Assembly: GCA_009667805.1 (NCBI GenBank)
Contig: CM019064.1
Span: 272,719,662-272,783,661, forward strand
Length of the DNA stretch: 64,000 nucleotides
Source of the DNA: Leptobrachium leishanense
Taxonomy: Eukaryota; Chordata; Amphibia; Anura; Megophryidae
Direction of reading: 5' to 3'
The notes under the pieces: model-generated
The model's input: the letters and a program-made list of their open reading frames with translations, nothing else
Told to the model about the DNA's origin: nothing
Databases searched by the model: none
In this document: one piece after another, positions 54,228-64,000 of the stretch
Layout: each line of letters starts with the position of its first letter
Numbering within the stretch: position 1 is the first letter of the stretch
Translations under genes and position numbers: made by a program

Positions 54228-55510
54228 TTACTGTATGATGATACTTGCTGCCCTGGCAGTCTTGCACCAAAGGCAGAATATCTGGGTGCACTGACGCCTT
54301 AACCAGATGCATGTCTTTTTAATATAGGACCGCAAGGTTCACCCCTGCACTCTTCCACAATAACACAGAGGGGTTACTGTATGATGATTCTTGCTGGCCT
54401 GGCATTAAAGGCACAATATCTGGGTGCACTGACGCCCATTACCAGATAAAAAACTTTTCAATATAGGACCACATGGTCCACCCCTGCACTCTTCCACAAT
54501 ACCACAGAGGGGTTACTGTATGATGATACTTGCTGGCCTGGCATTAAAGGCACAATATCTGGGTGCACTGACGCCCATTACCAGATAAAAAACTTTTCAA
54601 TATAGGACCACATGGTCCACCCCTGCACTCTTCCACAATACCACAGAGGGGTTACTGTATGATGATACTTGCTGGCCTGGCAGTCTTGCACCAAAGGCAG
54701 AATATCTGGGTGCACTGACGCCCATTTCAATATTCATATCTTTTTAATCTAGGACCGCATGGTCCACCCCTGCATTCTTCCACAATACCACAGAGGGGTT
54801 ACTGTATGATAGTACTTGCATGCCTGGCACTAAAGGCACAATATCTGGGTGCACTGCCATTGACGCCTGTATCAGATTCATATCCTCAGGGGTTACGGTG
54901 TGACGGCACTGTTGCCGACGCTAAAGGCCCAATTTTAAAGCACCTATTGTTACTTTCATCCAAAGCCTGCATAAGTTTCACAATAATTTAGCCCAAAAAA
55001 AACTAAACTTTTTCTGCGCGTCCTAAAATGTCTTTTCATACAGGCTGCCACCCCAAGTAGTTGTTTATGGATAGATTAAAGGAAAAGCATTTACCGTCAT
55101 ATGAAACGTCATTTTTTTTGTTTTTAAGTGTTTCTATACATCCTAGAAATCCGCCACTTCACGGGCAGGTTATGGGGACCTCCTAGGCACGATATTTGAA
55201 GGAATTTTTGTTTTTTATTTTTAACCCTTATTTCATGGAAAACTCACTGTCCCTTTAAAAACGTTTTTTTTTTTACTTTTTGTCCTTGGTTCCTGTCCCC
55301 CAGGGCACTACCCGGACCCCCATACACCTTTTATGGCAAATATGTAGCATATATGCCCTCTTGGAGGGCACTCTAAAAAACCGAATTTTCAGCCCCATTG
55401 ACTTGCATGGGGTTCGAGTTCGGGTTCGGGTTCGGTCCCGAACAAATGGGAAGTTCGGGTTCGGGCTCGAACCGAACTCGGGGAGTGTTCGGTTCATCCC
55501 TACTGAACAG

Positions 55511-55735
55511 CTCCTCTCTGCAGTATAATTAATGCAGCATATGAATCCGCACACTGCCGGGCAGCTCCTCTCTGGAGATCGATTCATTGATTCGGATCGA
55601 TTCATTTTTTGATCAGTTAATTTTTCGTTTTTTTATGAGCTCTGATTAATGCAGCATATGAATCCACACACTGCTGGGATTCATTAATTATACTGCAGAG
55701 AGGCGCTGCCCGGCAGAGTGCGGACTCATATGCTG
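55511..55735. repeat. ~51-bp satellite, middle block
   Basis: Gctcctctctgcagtataat units with catatgaatccgcacactg, then a turn near 55565-55640 (gattcattgattcgg) into opposite-strand units (ttatactgcagagaggcgct). This is the centre of the foldback. Confidence 0.75.
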
Positions 55736-55750
55736 AATTTTATATCAAGT

Positions 55751-55880
55751 CAGGAGGCTTCATATTTTGCATTCTCTTTTCTTTACTAAAACATCAGCAG
55801 CAAGGAAAGTTTACATAGCAACAGCAGTAACCAATCAACAACAAGAGTGTAGTAAGTCCTTAGCCACGCCCTCTTTTCTT
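55751..55880 (+). repeat. DIRS left inverted terminal repeat
   Basis: Caggaggcttcatattttgc ... acgccctcttttctt; near reverse complement of 61335-61463. Confidence 0.9.
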
Positions 55881-56394
55881 GCTGCTGGCGACCAGGTGAG
55901 ACGTTTTCAAAACAGCTCCTGGTTGCCAGGCTTTAATTTAGGTGTAATTTGTCACTGTTAGGTTTATTATGTAATTTTATACTCAGATTTATTATATGTA
56001 CTGTGCACCTGATTGTTTTTTTCCTAGGTTTCCTCCCTGCTGTGTGGGCACTCTCCCGCCTGCAGGTGCGCTTTGCTCGCGTTGCGCGACTTGCGGCGCC
56101 CCATCGTAATTTACTTTGTTTTAACAGCTCTGTTTTCTCCTTAAGGTTTTTTTCCCCCCTTTCTTTGTGTTTTGCGCGGCGCCCGCCGCCTTCCCGCGAG
56201 TGCGCGACTAAACTTTCTCCTCAGGATAGTATGGTTTTTCGTCCGTACGCACTCCGGCGGCCATCTTAGTTCTAACCAGCAATTGCCGCCATTCGGGACA
56301 TCGCGTCTTCGCGTCCCGATGCAAACTAGCAGGTCAGCACTTACATGTTAAACGGCCTCAGGTTCTATTTATATAAATAAATTATTATTTTTGG

Positions 56395-57010
56395 TGGGAT
56401 TTCTGTCTGCCCAACGTAAACATCGGGTAAGCCCCGATACGCTTATACTATATATATACAAATAAATATTATTTCTTCTGGTGGGATCTGTCCCATGAAG
56501 GCATCGGGTGAGCCCCAATAGATAGATATAGATATATATATATAAAAATAAAATTTTCTGACGGGATATCTGTCCACGACAGCATCGGGTGAGCCCTGCT
56601 AAGCTTATATATATAAAACAATATATTATTTTATCAGGCGGGATATCTGTCCCACGAAGGTATCAGGTGAGCCCTGATAAGCTTATGTATATAAACAAAT
56701 ATATTATTTTATCAGGCGGGATATCTGTCCCACGAAGGCATCAGGTGAGCCCTGATAAGCTTATGTATATAAACAAATATATTATTTATCTAACGGGATA
56801 TCTGTCCCACGAAGACATCGGGTGAGCCCTGATAAGCTTATATATATATATAAGTATATTATTATTCTGGCGGGATCTGTCTGTCCCACAAAGGCATCGG
56901 GTGAGCCACAACACATTAATTTATAATGAATATATTATTACCTTCCTGACGGCTAGTACATGATTTTTCTGTTTGGCCACACTAAACATCGGGTGAGCCC
57001 TGATATATAT
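56395..57010 (+). repeat. DIRS leader tandem repeat, 78-bp unit, about eight copies
   Basis: Unit ggcgggatatctgtcccacg / aaggcatcaggtgagccctg / ataagcttatgtatata. Exact 78-bp spacing at 56635 and 56713. Each unit holds a ggtgagcc motif like a splice donor. 78 bp is 26 codons, so an open frame spans some units; not called as a gene. Confidence 0.8.
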
Positions 57011-57071
57011 CCCTATAAATTTTAATATATATATATTACCTCAACAGGTGAGTCCCGTTATTCTGTTTTCC

Positions 57072-58215
57072 ATGGATCCTCCTCAGCTCCCCACCAATCC
57101 AGAGGAGCTTTCGGCCTGGCTTTTAGCTGCCATTTCAGAAACACTGCCCATAGCTTTGGCAGCCATGCCCCGCTTCCCCAGCCAGAACCTCCGGTCCTTT
57201 CTAGGGCCTAGTCACCGGCCCTTTCTGAGGGCTCTCATTCGGTTCATTCTGAGGCTGCCATGCCATCTCGTAAAATACTCTGGAAGGGTCAATCTGAGTC
57301 CGCTGGCTAGGGTAAGGGCCCTGCTACAAACTCCTCCCGCACTTCTGTCCCCAAGAAGGGGACGATGATTATGACATGGATATTTACCAGGCTCACTACC
57401 CGAGGAGGACGGAGCCAATACCACCGGTGATCCACCGACTACTGCAAGCTCGACGGGTGAGCCCCGTTCTGATAGCTTAGCGATCGTGCCCTTCTCTACC
57501 GCTCCAACACCGCCTCGCTCCTTGGTGTCCTCGGATACCCCCGCGCCACTCCTCGACGCTAGAGGAGCTCCCCCCTCCTTTTTCGATCCATGCACTACCA
57601 CCCACCCCAGGTCTTCGGCCTGGCTCCCGCCTGACCACACAGCGGAGTTTCTGCTCTTCTGGCTACGCGGTCTCTTAGTTAAAATTTCCAGGGCGCATCT
57701 GTGGGCAGGATGCCCTTGCCCGACGCTGCCTGACAAGGTATCTCTTACGCCAGAGTTTGACGTGGATTTCGTCTCCTTTCTGGGCAAGGTTGGCAGGGAT
57801 CCTTGTCGAAGTCGAACAGGGCTTCCGCATCGCCCAGGACAAATGCTGGAGGTTTCAGGCCCGCTCGTCACGGTGGACGAAGCACTACCTTCTGGAAACA
57901 TAGAAACTGTCGGCAGATAAGAACCTTTCGGCCCATCTAGTCTGCCCAATTACATGGATACTTTACCTGGATTTACCTTTTGTTTAGGATAGCCTTATGT
58001 CTACCCTGCTCGGCCCTGCAATGGTCCGTGAATGGGCACAGCGTGCCCTCTGTCTTTAGGTAACGCCAATGTCAGCATCTATTCTGCACGCCGCAATGAG
58101 GCGCTTTTTCGCTTTGACGCTAATTTAACAAGTATGTGCTCCAAAGAATTGGGTCCTGCGGCCAAGGGGTTGTTTTTTTGGGGACCTCTTCTTAAAAGAA
58201 TCGAATCATAAGGTT
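57072..58215 (+). pseudogene. DIRS gag-like ORF, broken
   Basis: The likely start is ATG 57072 (MDPPQLPTNPEELSAWL). Frame changes are needed to reach the next recognisable block, 57486-57890, with FLLFWLRGLLV and LPDKVSLTPEFDVDFVSFLGKVG. The SINE-like repeat at 57896-58005 is inserted after TKHYLL-type text. The frame then continues in pieces (ALFRFDANLTS, KGLFFWGPLLKRI). This layout and wording resemble the Gag-like ORF1 of vertebrate DIRS elements. Function would be particle formation; not possible in this copy. Confidence 0.65.
57896..58005 (+). repeat. Amphibian-type retroposon fragment inserted in DIRS gag
   Basis: Gaaacatagaaactgtcggc, agataagaacctttcggccc and aggatagccttatgtcta match 40785-40900. 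It breaks the gag-like frame. Confidence 0.7.
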
Positions 58216-58219
58216 AACA

Positions 58220-59700
58220 TCTATACCAACCTTCCGACTCTTGGGTCCTACGAATCGTATCTGGTTTCTTGATAGACTTTTCCCAGGTTCCCTTCCAGTC
58301 TGTTTTCCCCATACAATGTGTTCTGGTACACAAGAAGTCTGGGGACCTTCGCCCGGTCTTAAACTGGATAGTCTTCAATCCCTTCTTGTCCTATCGACAC
58401 TTCACAATGGAGAGCACACATCTACTCAGGGGTCTCCTATCCATCCTGCACCACCGACCGTTCACCTGCCTACCTTTCGGCCTCAGCTCCGCACCATGGT
58501 GCTTCAATGAAGCTCCTCTTACTGGCCATGGCCTCCATATATATTCACAGGGCATCAGGTCTCTCATATACCTGGACAATATCTTCGTACTGGCTCAAGA
58601 TCCGGTCCTGTTTTCCCATCACACGGCCCTAGTGCTTACTCTCCTGTAAGACCTCTGGTTCATTACCAACATGGACAAGTCAGCTTGTCGCCCAGCCCAA
58701 GTCATCACCCTTCTCCCTGGCCCACTGCATTATCGGGCGATGCAACGTCAGAAAACCACGTGCCTCAGTCTCAATCCCTCCTACGACCAGCTGGTCCCTA
58801 TCACTCCTGAGGCTCGAGTGGAACTCCTGTGGTGGCTGCGCCTCATGGAAGCCTGGAATGGGTGGGCCATTTTTGGCTCTCTACCGGACTTTGTATTGAA
58901 TCGGACGCCAGCCAGTCGGGTTGGGGAGCGACTTGCGGACCTGTATCCACGGTGGGGCATGGACGCCAGAGGAACAGCCGCTTCACATCATCTGCCCTCT
59001 ACTCCTTTGGGTCAACCTGTTTACTTCCCGCTTGACCCACCAGATGCAGACCGGCATCAGTTGGCTTACGGACCTGCAGGCGGCAGCGGTGGATGCTTTC
59101 CTCCCACCATGGCCCCATCGAGGAGCCTACACTGTTTCCCCGTTCACGATGCTCACGTGCACGCTTCAAGAAGTCCGTAGATGGATGGTTTCGACTTCTA
59201 CTCATGCCTCTATGGGATGCACAGAGCTGGTTGCCACTGACGCTACAACTCCCTTGTCTACTCCTGCCCGCTGCTGCCGTCCTTTTCCATCCATTCTTCT
59301 GGACCCTCAAGGCAACCCTAATCCAGTGGTATTGGAGGGCAATCTTCCACTGGTGGCTTGGACAATTTCCGGGGACCCTGCATGCTACCAGGCTTATCAG
59401 CTGCGGCTCGCTCCCTATTATGGGAATCCTGGACTTCTGGCACGCAAAAATGTTACGCCTGGGGAAATTTGGTGTGGTTGGTGTGTGCCTGATCCTGCTA
59501 CAGCCCCTCTAATTTGTTGGCGAGCCTTTCCACGGCCGGCAAGTCCTATCATCACCTGGTTCCGCTCGACATCTCGGTGGCTCACGCTCCCCTGGGTGGC
59601 GTTTCTGTGTGTTGTCTCCTCAAGGGCGTTAGGCTCGCTCGCCCGCCGGCCCCAAATAATATACTCACTTTTGGGATGTGGCGCTTGTTTTGGAGCTCCT
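58220..59700 (+). pseudogene. DIRS reverse transcriptase-RNase H, broken
   Basis: The RT block 58269-58649 has VFPIQCVLVHKKSGDLRPVL, LPFGLSSAPWCF and IRSLIYLDNIFVLAQ. The catalytic box is YLDN where YLDD is expected, and the fingers-palm stretch between LLRGLL and HHRPF is shortened. A stop at 58647 precedes MDKSACRPAQVI. The RNase H start, ESDASQSGWGA near 58890-58920, is in a different frame from its neighbours. 58921-59700 then reads through AWTPEEQPLHI and LQAAAVDAFLPPWPHRGAY, the Trp/Pro-rich region that follows RNase H in DIRS elements. The set of frame changes makes this a dead copy. Confidence 0.8.
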
Positions 59701-59782
59701 GCGTAACTGGCCAGATACTACTCGCTGTTCCTGCGTCAGCTCTTGATGTATTCTAACCATCATTTTGTGTTTGGGGTCTTTA

Positions 59783-60191
59783 GGCTAGGACAGATGAGCG
59801 CATTTTCTGCGGCCACCGTAAAATGTACGTCGATGCGTGCGCACCATTTTTTCACGGAATACGCTTAAGTGGTCAGACGATGCGCAATTCTGGACGTATT
59901 TCATGCGATGGGGTGAAAGTTTGAACGTTATGTTGGCCGCACACTAGCAGCGTCTGACATCTCCTAATCACGCACACACGCTGCTATGCGGCCGCAGCGC
60001 ACTCTGTACGTCAGTACAGCGGTTTAACGTTCTCGAAAAAATGCGTTCATTTTCCACTTGCGTTGTGCAGCCGGACTTTTGTGCGACCGTACTTCGTATA
60101 TTGGCTGTCATTGCCCGTCATCTGCTGCTAGTGCGGCCGTGATTATGTGCGCCAGAACGCGCGTTCGCACTGCCTCAGTCTGACCCTAGCC
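59783..60191. mobile_element. Harbinger-like MITE, GGCTAGG(GT)CAGA family
   Basis: Ends ggctaggacagatgagcgc and agtctgaccctagcc, tta on both sides. Splits the DIRS element between RNase H and recombinase regions. The left end lacks two bases of the family motif. Confidence 0.82.
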
Positions 60192-60309
60192 TTAGACGTG
60201 TTTTGGATGCTAGAGCCTTCGATGCGCACGCTATGGTTTTCTCTCCTAAGGGAGTAGTTTTTCACGCTTACTAGATGTACAAAAACCCCTTTTTCTAAGG
60301 TTTTCTACC

Positions 60310-60643
60310 TATGTGTCGCTAGGTGCGTTACGAACTACCTCTCCCACTTAGGCTCTTTGCGCTCCCTCCGGTTGGCCAGCTCTTGGTCTCCTATGTTTCC
60401 ACTTACAATCCTGTTTCCTCGCCTACACTTTCTAGAGGGGTCCCCTGGCTGCTCTCCCTAGCAGGTGTTGCTCCTCACTACGGCGCTCACTCCGTGCGGG
60501 GTGCAGTGGCTTTCATCTGTTGCGGTCACCGGCGGCTCCCTGTCCGACATACTAGCGGCTGCTGATTGTTCTAGGGCGGTCAGCTTTCGTACCTTTTATT
60601 TTCGCCCTCGTTCTCATGCATCTGGGGCTCTGGTGCAGCTTTA
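60310..60643 (+). pseudogene. DIRS tyrosine recombinase C-terminal part, broken
   Basis: Reads LSRGVPWLLSLAGVAPHYG then AHSVRGA (the His-x-x-Arg box) in one frame. After a frame change near 60520-60545 it reads LSDILAAADCSRAVSFRTFYFRPRSHASG, with the expected nucleophile Tyr in FYF. The N-terminal half and first Arg were not found; the MITE at 59783 and further stops lie in that region. The enzyme would integrate circular DNA at an AATT-like core without duplicating the target. Confidence 0.78.
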
Positions 60644-60648
60644 AAACT

Positions 60649-60745
60649 GCAAAATATGAAGCCTCCTGACTTGATATAAAATTGTGGATTATTCCAGCCT
60701 TGGTGTTAGAATAATCTTAATTTTAATAAAGACAGGAGGCGAATA
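60649..60745 (+). repeat. DIRS internal complementary region
   Basis: Gcctcctgacttgatataa (reverse of the left end), then AATT, then gtggattattccagcc ... gacaggaggcgaatattt (reverse of the right end). This is the circle-junction template used to rebuild the termini. Confidence 0.9.
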
Positions 60746-60799
60746 TTTTTCCCGCCCGCCCATACCCGGGATTGCTCACATTGTACCGGATTTACTACT

Positions 60800-60837
60800 A
60801 TATTCGATTTAAAAAAATAAAAATAATAATAATATAT

Positions 60838-60874
<37 letters not shown>

Positions 60875-60915
60875 TTATTATAATAATAGTAATAAAAAAT
60901 AAATAAATTTTGAAT
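60800..60915. repeat. AT-rich low-complexity run
   Basis: (aat)n and a run of about 25 A, then ttattataataatag. Between the internal region and the right terminal repeat of the DIRS element. Confidence 0.8.
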
Positions 60916-61334
60916 AAAGGATGTAATTTACGTATCTACACTTCTTCGACTTTTGTCCATTATTGTCTAACTATTTTTCATTCCCCTTAGTAGGGTTTGC
61001 ATGTCTCATTGGCCTAGCCTACGGCTACTGTCTCATAATTGATTTAACTATTGATAATTCTTCGCTTTGACTGGTCAGTTAGTTAACTGTTGATTGGCAA
61101 GCCTCCATCACATGGTACTTTCACGTATCCTCTGCTTTCTCCGTAGCTTGATTTGCTTCTGCGGCCCTGTTGGTCTCCCATCGTTTCGGACGCCCGTTGG
61201 CTTCCAGTTCTGCGACTGACCATCTCGTTGACTCATACCTAGTCTTGGCTTTCATCTCTTCAGTTTCCGGGTTCTTCCTACTTCTTGGATTTCTGGAATT
61301 TCTACGTCACGTCTCTCCTGCTCGTTCGGCATAC

Positions 61335-61463
61335 AAGAAAAGAGGGCGTGGCTAAGGACTTACTACACTCTTGTTGTTGATTGGTTACTGCTGTTGCTAT
61401 GTAAACTTTCCTTGCTGCTGATGTTTTAGTAAAGAAAAGAGAATGCAAAATATTCGCCTCCTG
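61335..61463 (-). repeat. DIRS right inverted terminal repeat
   Basis: Aagaaaagagggcgtggcta ... gcctcctg, near reverse complement of the left repeat. Followed by a unique extension to CCAC at 61512 that is copied in the internal region. Confidence 0.9.
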
Positions 61464-61512
61464 TCTTTATTAAAATTAAGATTATTCTAACACCAAGGCT
61501 GGAATAATCCAC

Positions 61513-62025
61513 AATTATACTGCAGAGAGGCGCTGCCCGGCAGTGTGCAAATGCATTTGCTGCATTAATTATACTGCAGAGAAGCGCTGCCCGGCAGTGT
61601 GCGAATTCATATGCTAATTTATTCTGCAGAAAGGCACTTCCCAGCAGTGTGCGGATTCATATGCTGAATTAATTATACTGCAGAGAGGCGCTGCCCGGCA
61701 GTGTGAGGATCCATATGCTAATTTATTCTGCAGAAAGGCACTTCCCAGCAGTGTGCGGATTCATATGCTGAATTAATTATACTGCAGAGAGGCGCTGCCC
61801 GGCAGTGTGAGGATTCATATGCTAATTTATTCTGCAGAAAGGCACTTCCCAGCAGTGTGCGGATTCATATGCTGAATTAATTATACTGCAGAGAGGCGCT
61901 GCCCGGCAGTGTGAGGATTCATATGCTAATTTATTCTGCAGAAAGGCACTTCCCAGCAGTGTGCGGATTCATATGCTGAATTAATTATACTGCAGAGAGG
62001 CGCTGCCCGGCAGTGTGAGGATTCA
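61513..62025. repeat. ~51-bp satellite with ~104-bp higher-order dimers
   Basis: Alternating units: A is attatactgcagagaggcgc / tgcccggcagtgtgaggatt and B is attctgcagaaaggcacttc / ccagcagtgtgcggattcat. At least four A-B dimers are almost identical. Confidence 0.9.
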
Positions 62026-62377
62026 TATGCTCCATTAAAACTTATGAGTTAAAAAGCCTTGTTTCTTTAAAAAAAGTTAGGAAACCTAAAATTTCACCCA
62101 AAAAATCCTAATAGAATATTTAGGTAAAGAAACTTTCATTCTATTGGTAGTAATCTACTAGCCGTTCTTAAATAAGCAATAAAAAATTAAATAACTCATA
62201 AAAAACGAAAAACCAACTGACCCGAATCACCTGAAATGATCCGAATCGGCGAAATGATCCGAATCGCTGAATCAATCCGAATCACCGAATCGAAATGATC
62301 CGAAACAAAAGAAAAGCTGTCCGAAATGATCCGAAACGGAAAAAAAAACAAACGAAAAAAAAGACATGCACATCCCT

Positions 62378-62848
62378 TGAAGAAATCTGTTTATCTGAAC
62401 AATAACTTTTTAAATGACTTTGCTGAGTAATTGCACCTTACTTTTGTACAATTTAAAAGATGCATAAAATAATCTCTGTATACCTCAGACATATTCTAAA
62501 CTGTTTAGGAAAGTCCTGATTTTGATCCTTGTCCCTTTGCCCTGAGCCAGTTTTCTGGAGTCCTGTGTTTGAGTCGTCATCGTACAGAAGCTACCATACA
62601 GCACATTACTATGGTGGTTATCTATTAATAGCCAATATTGCAGTGCCGACAAACACTAGCGCTTTTCTCAAAACTAAAAAATAAAACTTCAAAAAGGAGT
62701 AGCTTTACATTGAAGCTCGTCATTTTACTGTTTGGACTTTAGTCTTGAGAAATACGATATTTGATTGTAATGGAATACCAGCGATTTCCACCGATATTTG
62801 CATTGCCAACAAACACCGGCACATATTGGATAAACCCTATGAGTCTTT
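62378..62848. other. No gene seen
   Basis: A small repeated phrase (cagtgccgacaaacactagc / cattgccaacaaacaccggc) near 62640 and 62800 suggests a degenerate inverted or tandem pair; otherwise nothing. Confidence 0.35.
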
Positions 62849-62854
62849 GACTTT

Positions 62855-63651
62855 TGTCACAAATAAGGTGTAGAAGGGGGCGAAGGTATGAGCCCAGGAT
62901 TCAATGATACAACTGGCAGACAATTGAACAGGGTCCAAAGGGGGGTTTATTAGGACAAACAGAAATAATCAAATTACCTGGAGGACGGTGAGGGAAAAGG
63001 CTGGAAAAGGGCTGACTCTTGGATAAGGCAGGGAGGTGAGACAAAGACAGGGTAAACTTGAGACAGGACACCGAGGAACACAGACACAGAGGGTAACACT
63101 GGGAGACTTACGGTAGTCACGAGACAACAGGCAGGACATGAAAAGGGTTGGCTGGGTGCAGGCAGAAACACTGAAGGCAGGGGCATGGCTAGAGGCTTGA
63201 AGGGAGCAGGGCAAAGGCTTGAGGCCTGGAGGGAACCTGGCAGAGGCCTGGAGGGAACACGGCAAAGGCCTGGAGACTTGGACAGAACCCTGCAGAGGCT
63301 GGAGATCTGGACAGAACACTGCACAGGCTGGAGACCTGAATGGAACACGGCAGTGGCTGGGAAACACAGCTGGAGGCTGGGAACAGGAGACTGGGGACAG
63401 AGCAGGCTTCTGCAGAGTAGCTTTGCCAATGTGATCGGCATTGCTAAAGCCCTGAGACCCAAGCGTGGCTTCCTTTCCCTGCTCCCAGTTAGGTTGCTGG
63501 GAAAATCAGGAGTGGAATCTGGGACAAGATGACCAGGCCACTCCAAAGCCTGGGCTAGAACTTGCAGGTCACGAAAGGAAAGGTGCTGCCAGGATGGTCA
63601 GGGCGGAGCAACACCAGTTTTAGGTTATCTACGGCAGCGTGAGCCGTGACA
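62855..63651 (-). mobile_element. Candidate solo LTR, ~797 bp
   Basis: On the minus strand it runs from TGTCACGGCTCACG (63651) to TTATTTGTGACA (62855), TG...CA. AATAAA (minus) near 62945 lies ~90 bp before the end. The flanks gactt(t) and gactt almost match, one base out of register. The interior has a ~33-bp degenerate repeat (ggcctggagggaac and variants, 63220-63350). No internal genes. Confidence 0.5.
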
Positions 63652-63656
63652 GACTT

Positions 63657-64000
63657 AATCAATCCTTTGTAAACTCATTCTTAAGCATATTTTGTTTGAG
63701 ATGTTTATTTATTGTACTTGGGTGGAGTTTCTAATTCCGTCATGGTAGGAATATTTCAGCAACAGTAGTTAATATTTTTTACATCCTGTGTTCCATGGTA
63801 TTTTTCCTGCAGCTGGGAACATGTGTAGATAAAAGAGTTTAAAATCTTAATATTTTAACAGGACTGGACTTTGGGTCCATTCATTCTGCAAACGAATCAA
63901 AATTGTATAAACTCCCAAGAAAAAGGTGCATATGATTCCAAGCACTGTATCATTATTACCCTCATTCATATAGCACTGACAGTTGCCGCACTGACTTATA
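63657..64000. other. No gene seen
   Basis: AT-rich; no exon or repeat recognised. Confidence 0.4.

Larger units (their letters stand above)
52240..54870 (+). repeat. Tandem repeat, ~105-bp unit (hAT 3' part), interrupted twice
   Basis: Units of cactcttccacaataccac, agaggggttactgtatgatg, ggcacaatatctgggtgcac and ataggaccacatggtccacc. About nine copies. Interrupted by the solo LTR (52744-53663) and by a Harbinger-like MITE (53782-54227). Confidence 0.85.
47572..55502 (+). mobile_element. Ac-type hAT DNA transposon, 7.9 kb, with transposase remains
   Basis: Ends tagggatgagctgttcggg and cgaactcg...ggttcatcccta, the same outer bases as maize Ac (TAGGGATGAAA). Target duplication ccggacag (47564-47571) / ctgaacag (55503-55510), two changes in 8, cut from a satellite unit. 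Contains subterminal tandem arrays on both sides of a broken transposase, a solo LTR and a Harbinger-like MITE. Confidence 0.88.
55740..61512 (+). mobile_element. DIRS-type tyrosine-recombinase retrotransposon, decayed
   Basis: Inverted terminal repeats (55751-55880 against 61335-61463) flank gag-like, RT/RNase H and tyrosine recombinase remains. An internal complementary region at 60649-60745 joins the reverse complement of the left end to that of the right end. AATT lies at both outer junctions and at the joint in the internal region. No ordinary target duplication. All are hallmarks of DIRS elements. It sits in the satellite motif ctgaattaattatactg. Confidence 0.9.
41467..62377. mobile_element. 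Foldback/satellite element disrupted by three large insertions
   Basis: 47240-47430 (tatgagttattttgttgc ... aggctttttaactcatag) is the near reverse complement of 62026-62230. Outside these arms both flanks are rich in tcggatcatttcgg/ccgaaatgatccg. The interior is the ~51-bp satellite. The right end is gacatgcacatccct; the matching left end was not found, and 41467-41513 plus 47148-47430 form the left arm once the LTR element is ignored. Confidence 0.6.

Noticed and set aside
57212..57949. 245-codon minus-strand frame opposite the DIRS gag region
   Set aside because: Shadow of the GC-rich gag-like region; no recognisable domain and no start or splice context.
62969..63546. Minus-strand frames of 132 and 190 codons
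   Set aside because: They run through the ~33-bp repeats of the candidate LTR; Ser/Pro/Cys-rich repeat translation only.

Overview
The window looks like vertebrate nuclear DNA, most probably from a frog or another amphibian. It has no dense gene array. It holds two short spliced exons of a recognisable vertebrate gene in a matrix of transposable elements, many inserted inside one another. The inference to Anura rests on the mix seen: a Gmr1-like Ty3/gypsy element, a DIRS element, a Tc1 element, a large hAT element, TTAA-flanked MITEs, a tRNA-headed SINE and a repeat carrying the gaaacata/cggcagataagaacc motif. No sequence search was possible.

Host gene. Two minus-strand exons (34169-34284 and 29648-29740) encode consecutive pieces of a protein matching EGFL6, a secreted EGF-repeat/MAM matrix protein. 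The first is a Cys-rich segment with a YGTK..CC.GW core and the second is one EGF module. Both have consensus splice sites and compatible phases. I found neither the upstream signal-peptide exon nor the next EGF exon, so almost all of the window is probably egfl6 intron. A separate plus-strand exon-like block with good splice sites lies at 4323-4473.

Left nest, 6.9-17.4 kb. A MITE with CAGGGTTATTC-type ends (6888-17377) is split by a hAT element with TAGGGATGAGC ends and an 8-bp target duplication (6985-16727). That contains a TTAA-type, piggyBac-like element (from 7448), which contains a ~23-bp minisatellite flanked by a ~175-bp direct duplication. The minisatellite is split by an almost intact LTR retrotransposon (8894-15751, minus strand, 1.12-kb LTRs, TSD ATGCT). 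Its polyprotein order is protease-integrase-RT-RNase H, the hallmark of Gmr1-like elements, and its Gag carries a SCAN-like segment.

Middle, 17.4-41.4 kb. MITEs (several nested), a Tc1-like transposase pseudogene, a LINE 3' end (24155-25139), LINE-tailed SINEs, piggyBac-like and Harbinger-like MITEs, and the two egfl6 exons.

Right nest, 41.5-62.4 kb. A foldback element with ~190-bp inverted arms and a ~51-bp satellite interior has been entered by three large elements: a decayed Gmr1-like element (41514-47147), an Ac-type hAT with a broken BED/hATC transposase (47572-55502), and a DIRS element with inverted repeats and an internal complementary region (55740-61512). The hAT itself holds a 920-bp solo LTR and a Harbinger-like MITE. 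The DIRS holds another Harbinger-like MITE and a SINE-like fragment. A last candidate solo LTR lies at 62855-63651.

None of the transposon genes looks fully intact except the gag and pol frames of the 8.9-15.8 kb element. I saw no rRNA, intact tRNA, CRISPR or bacterial-style features.
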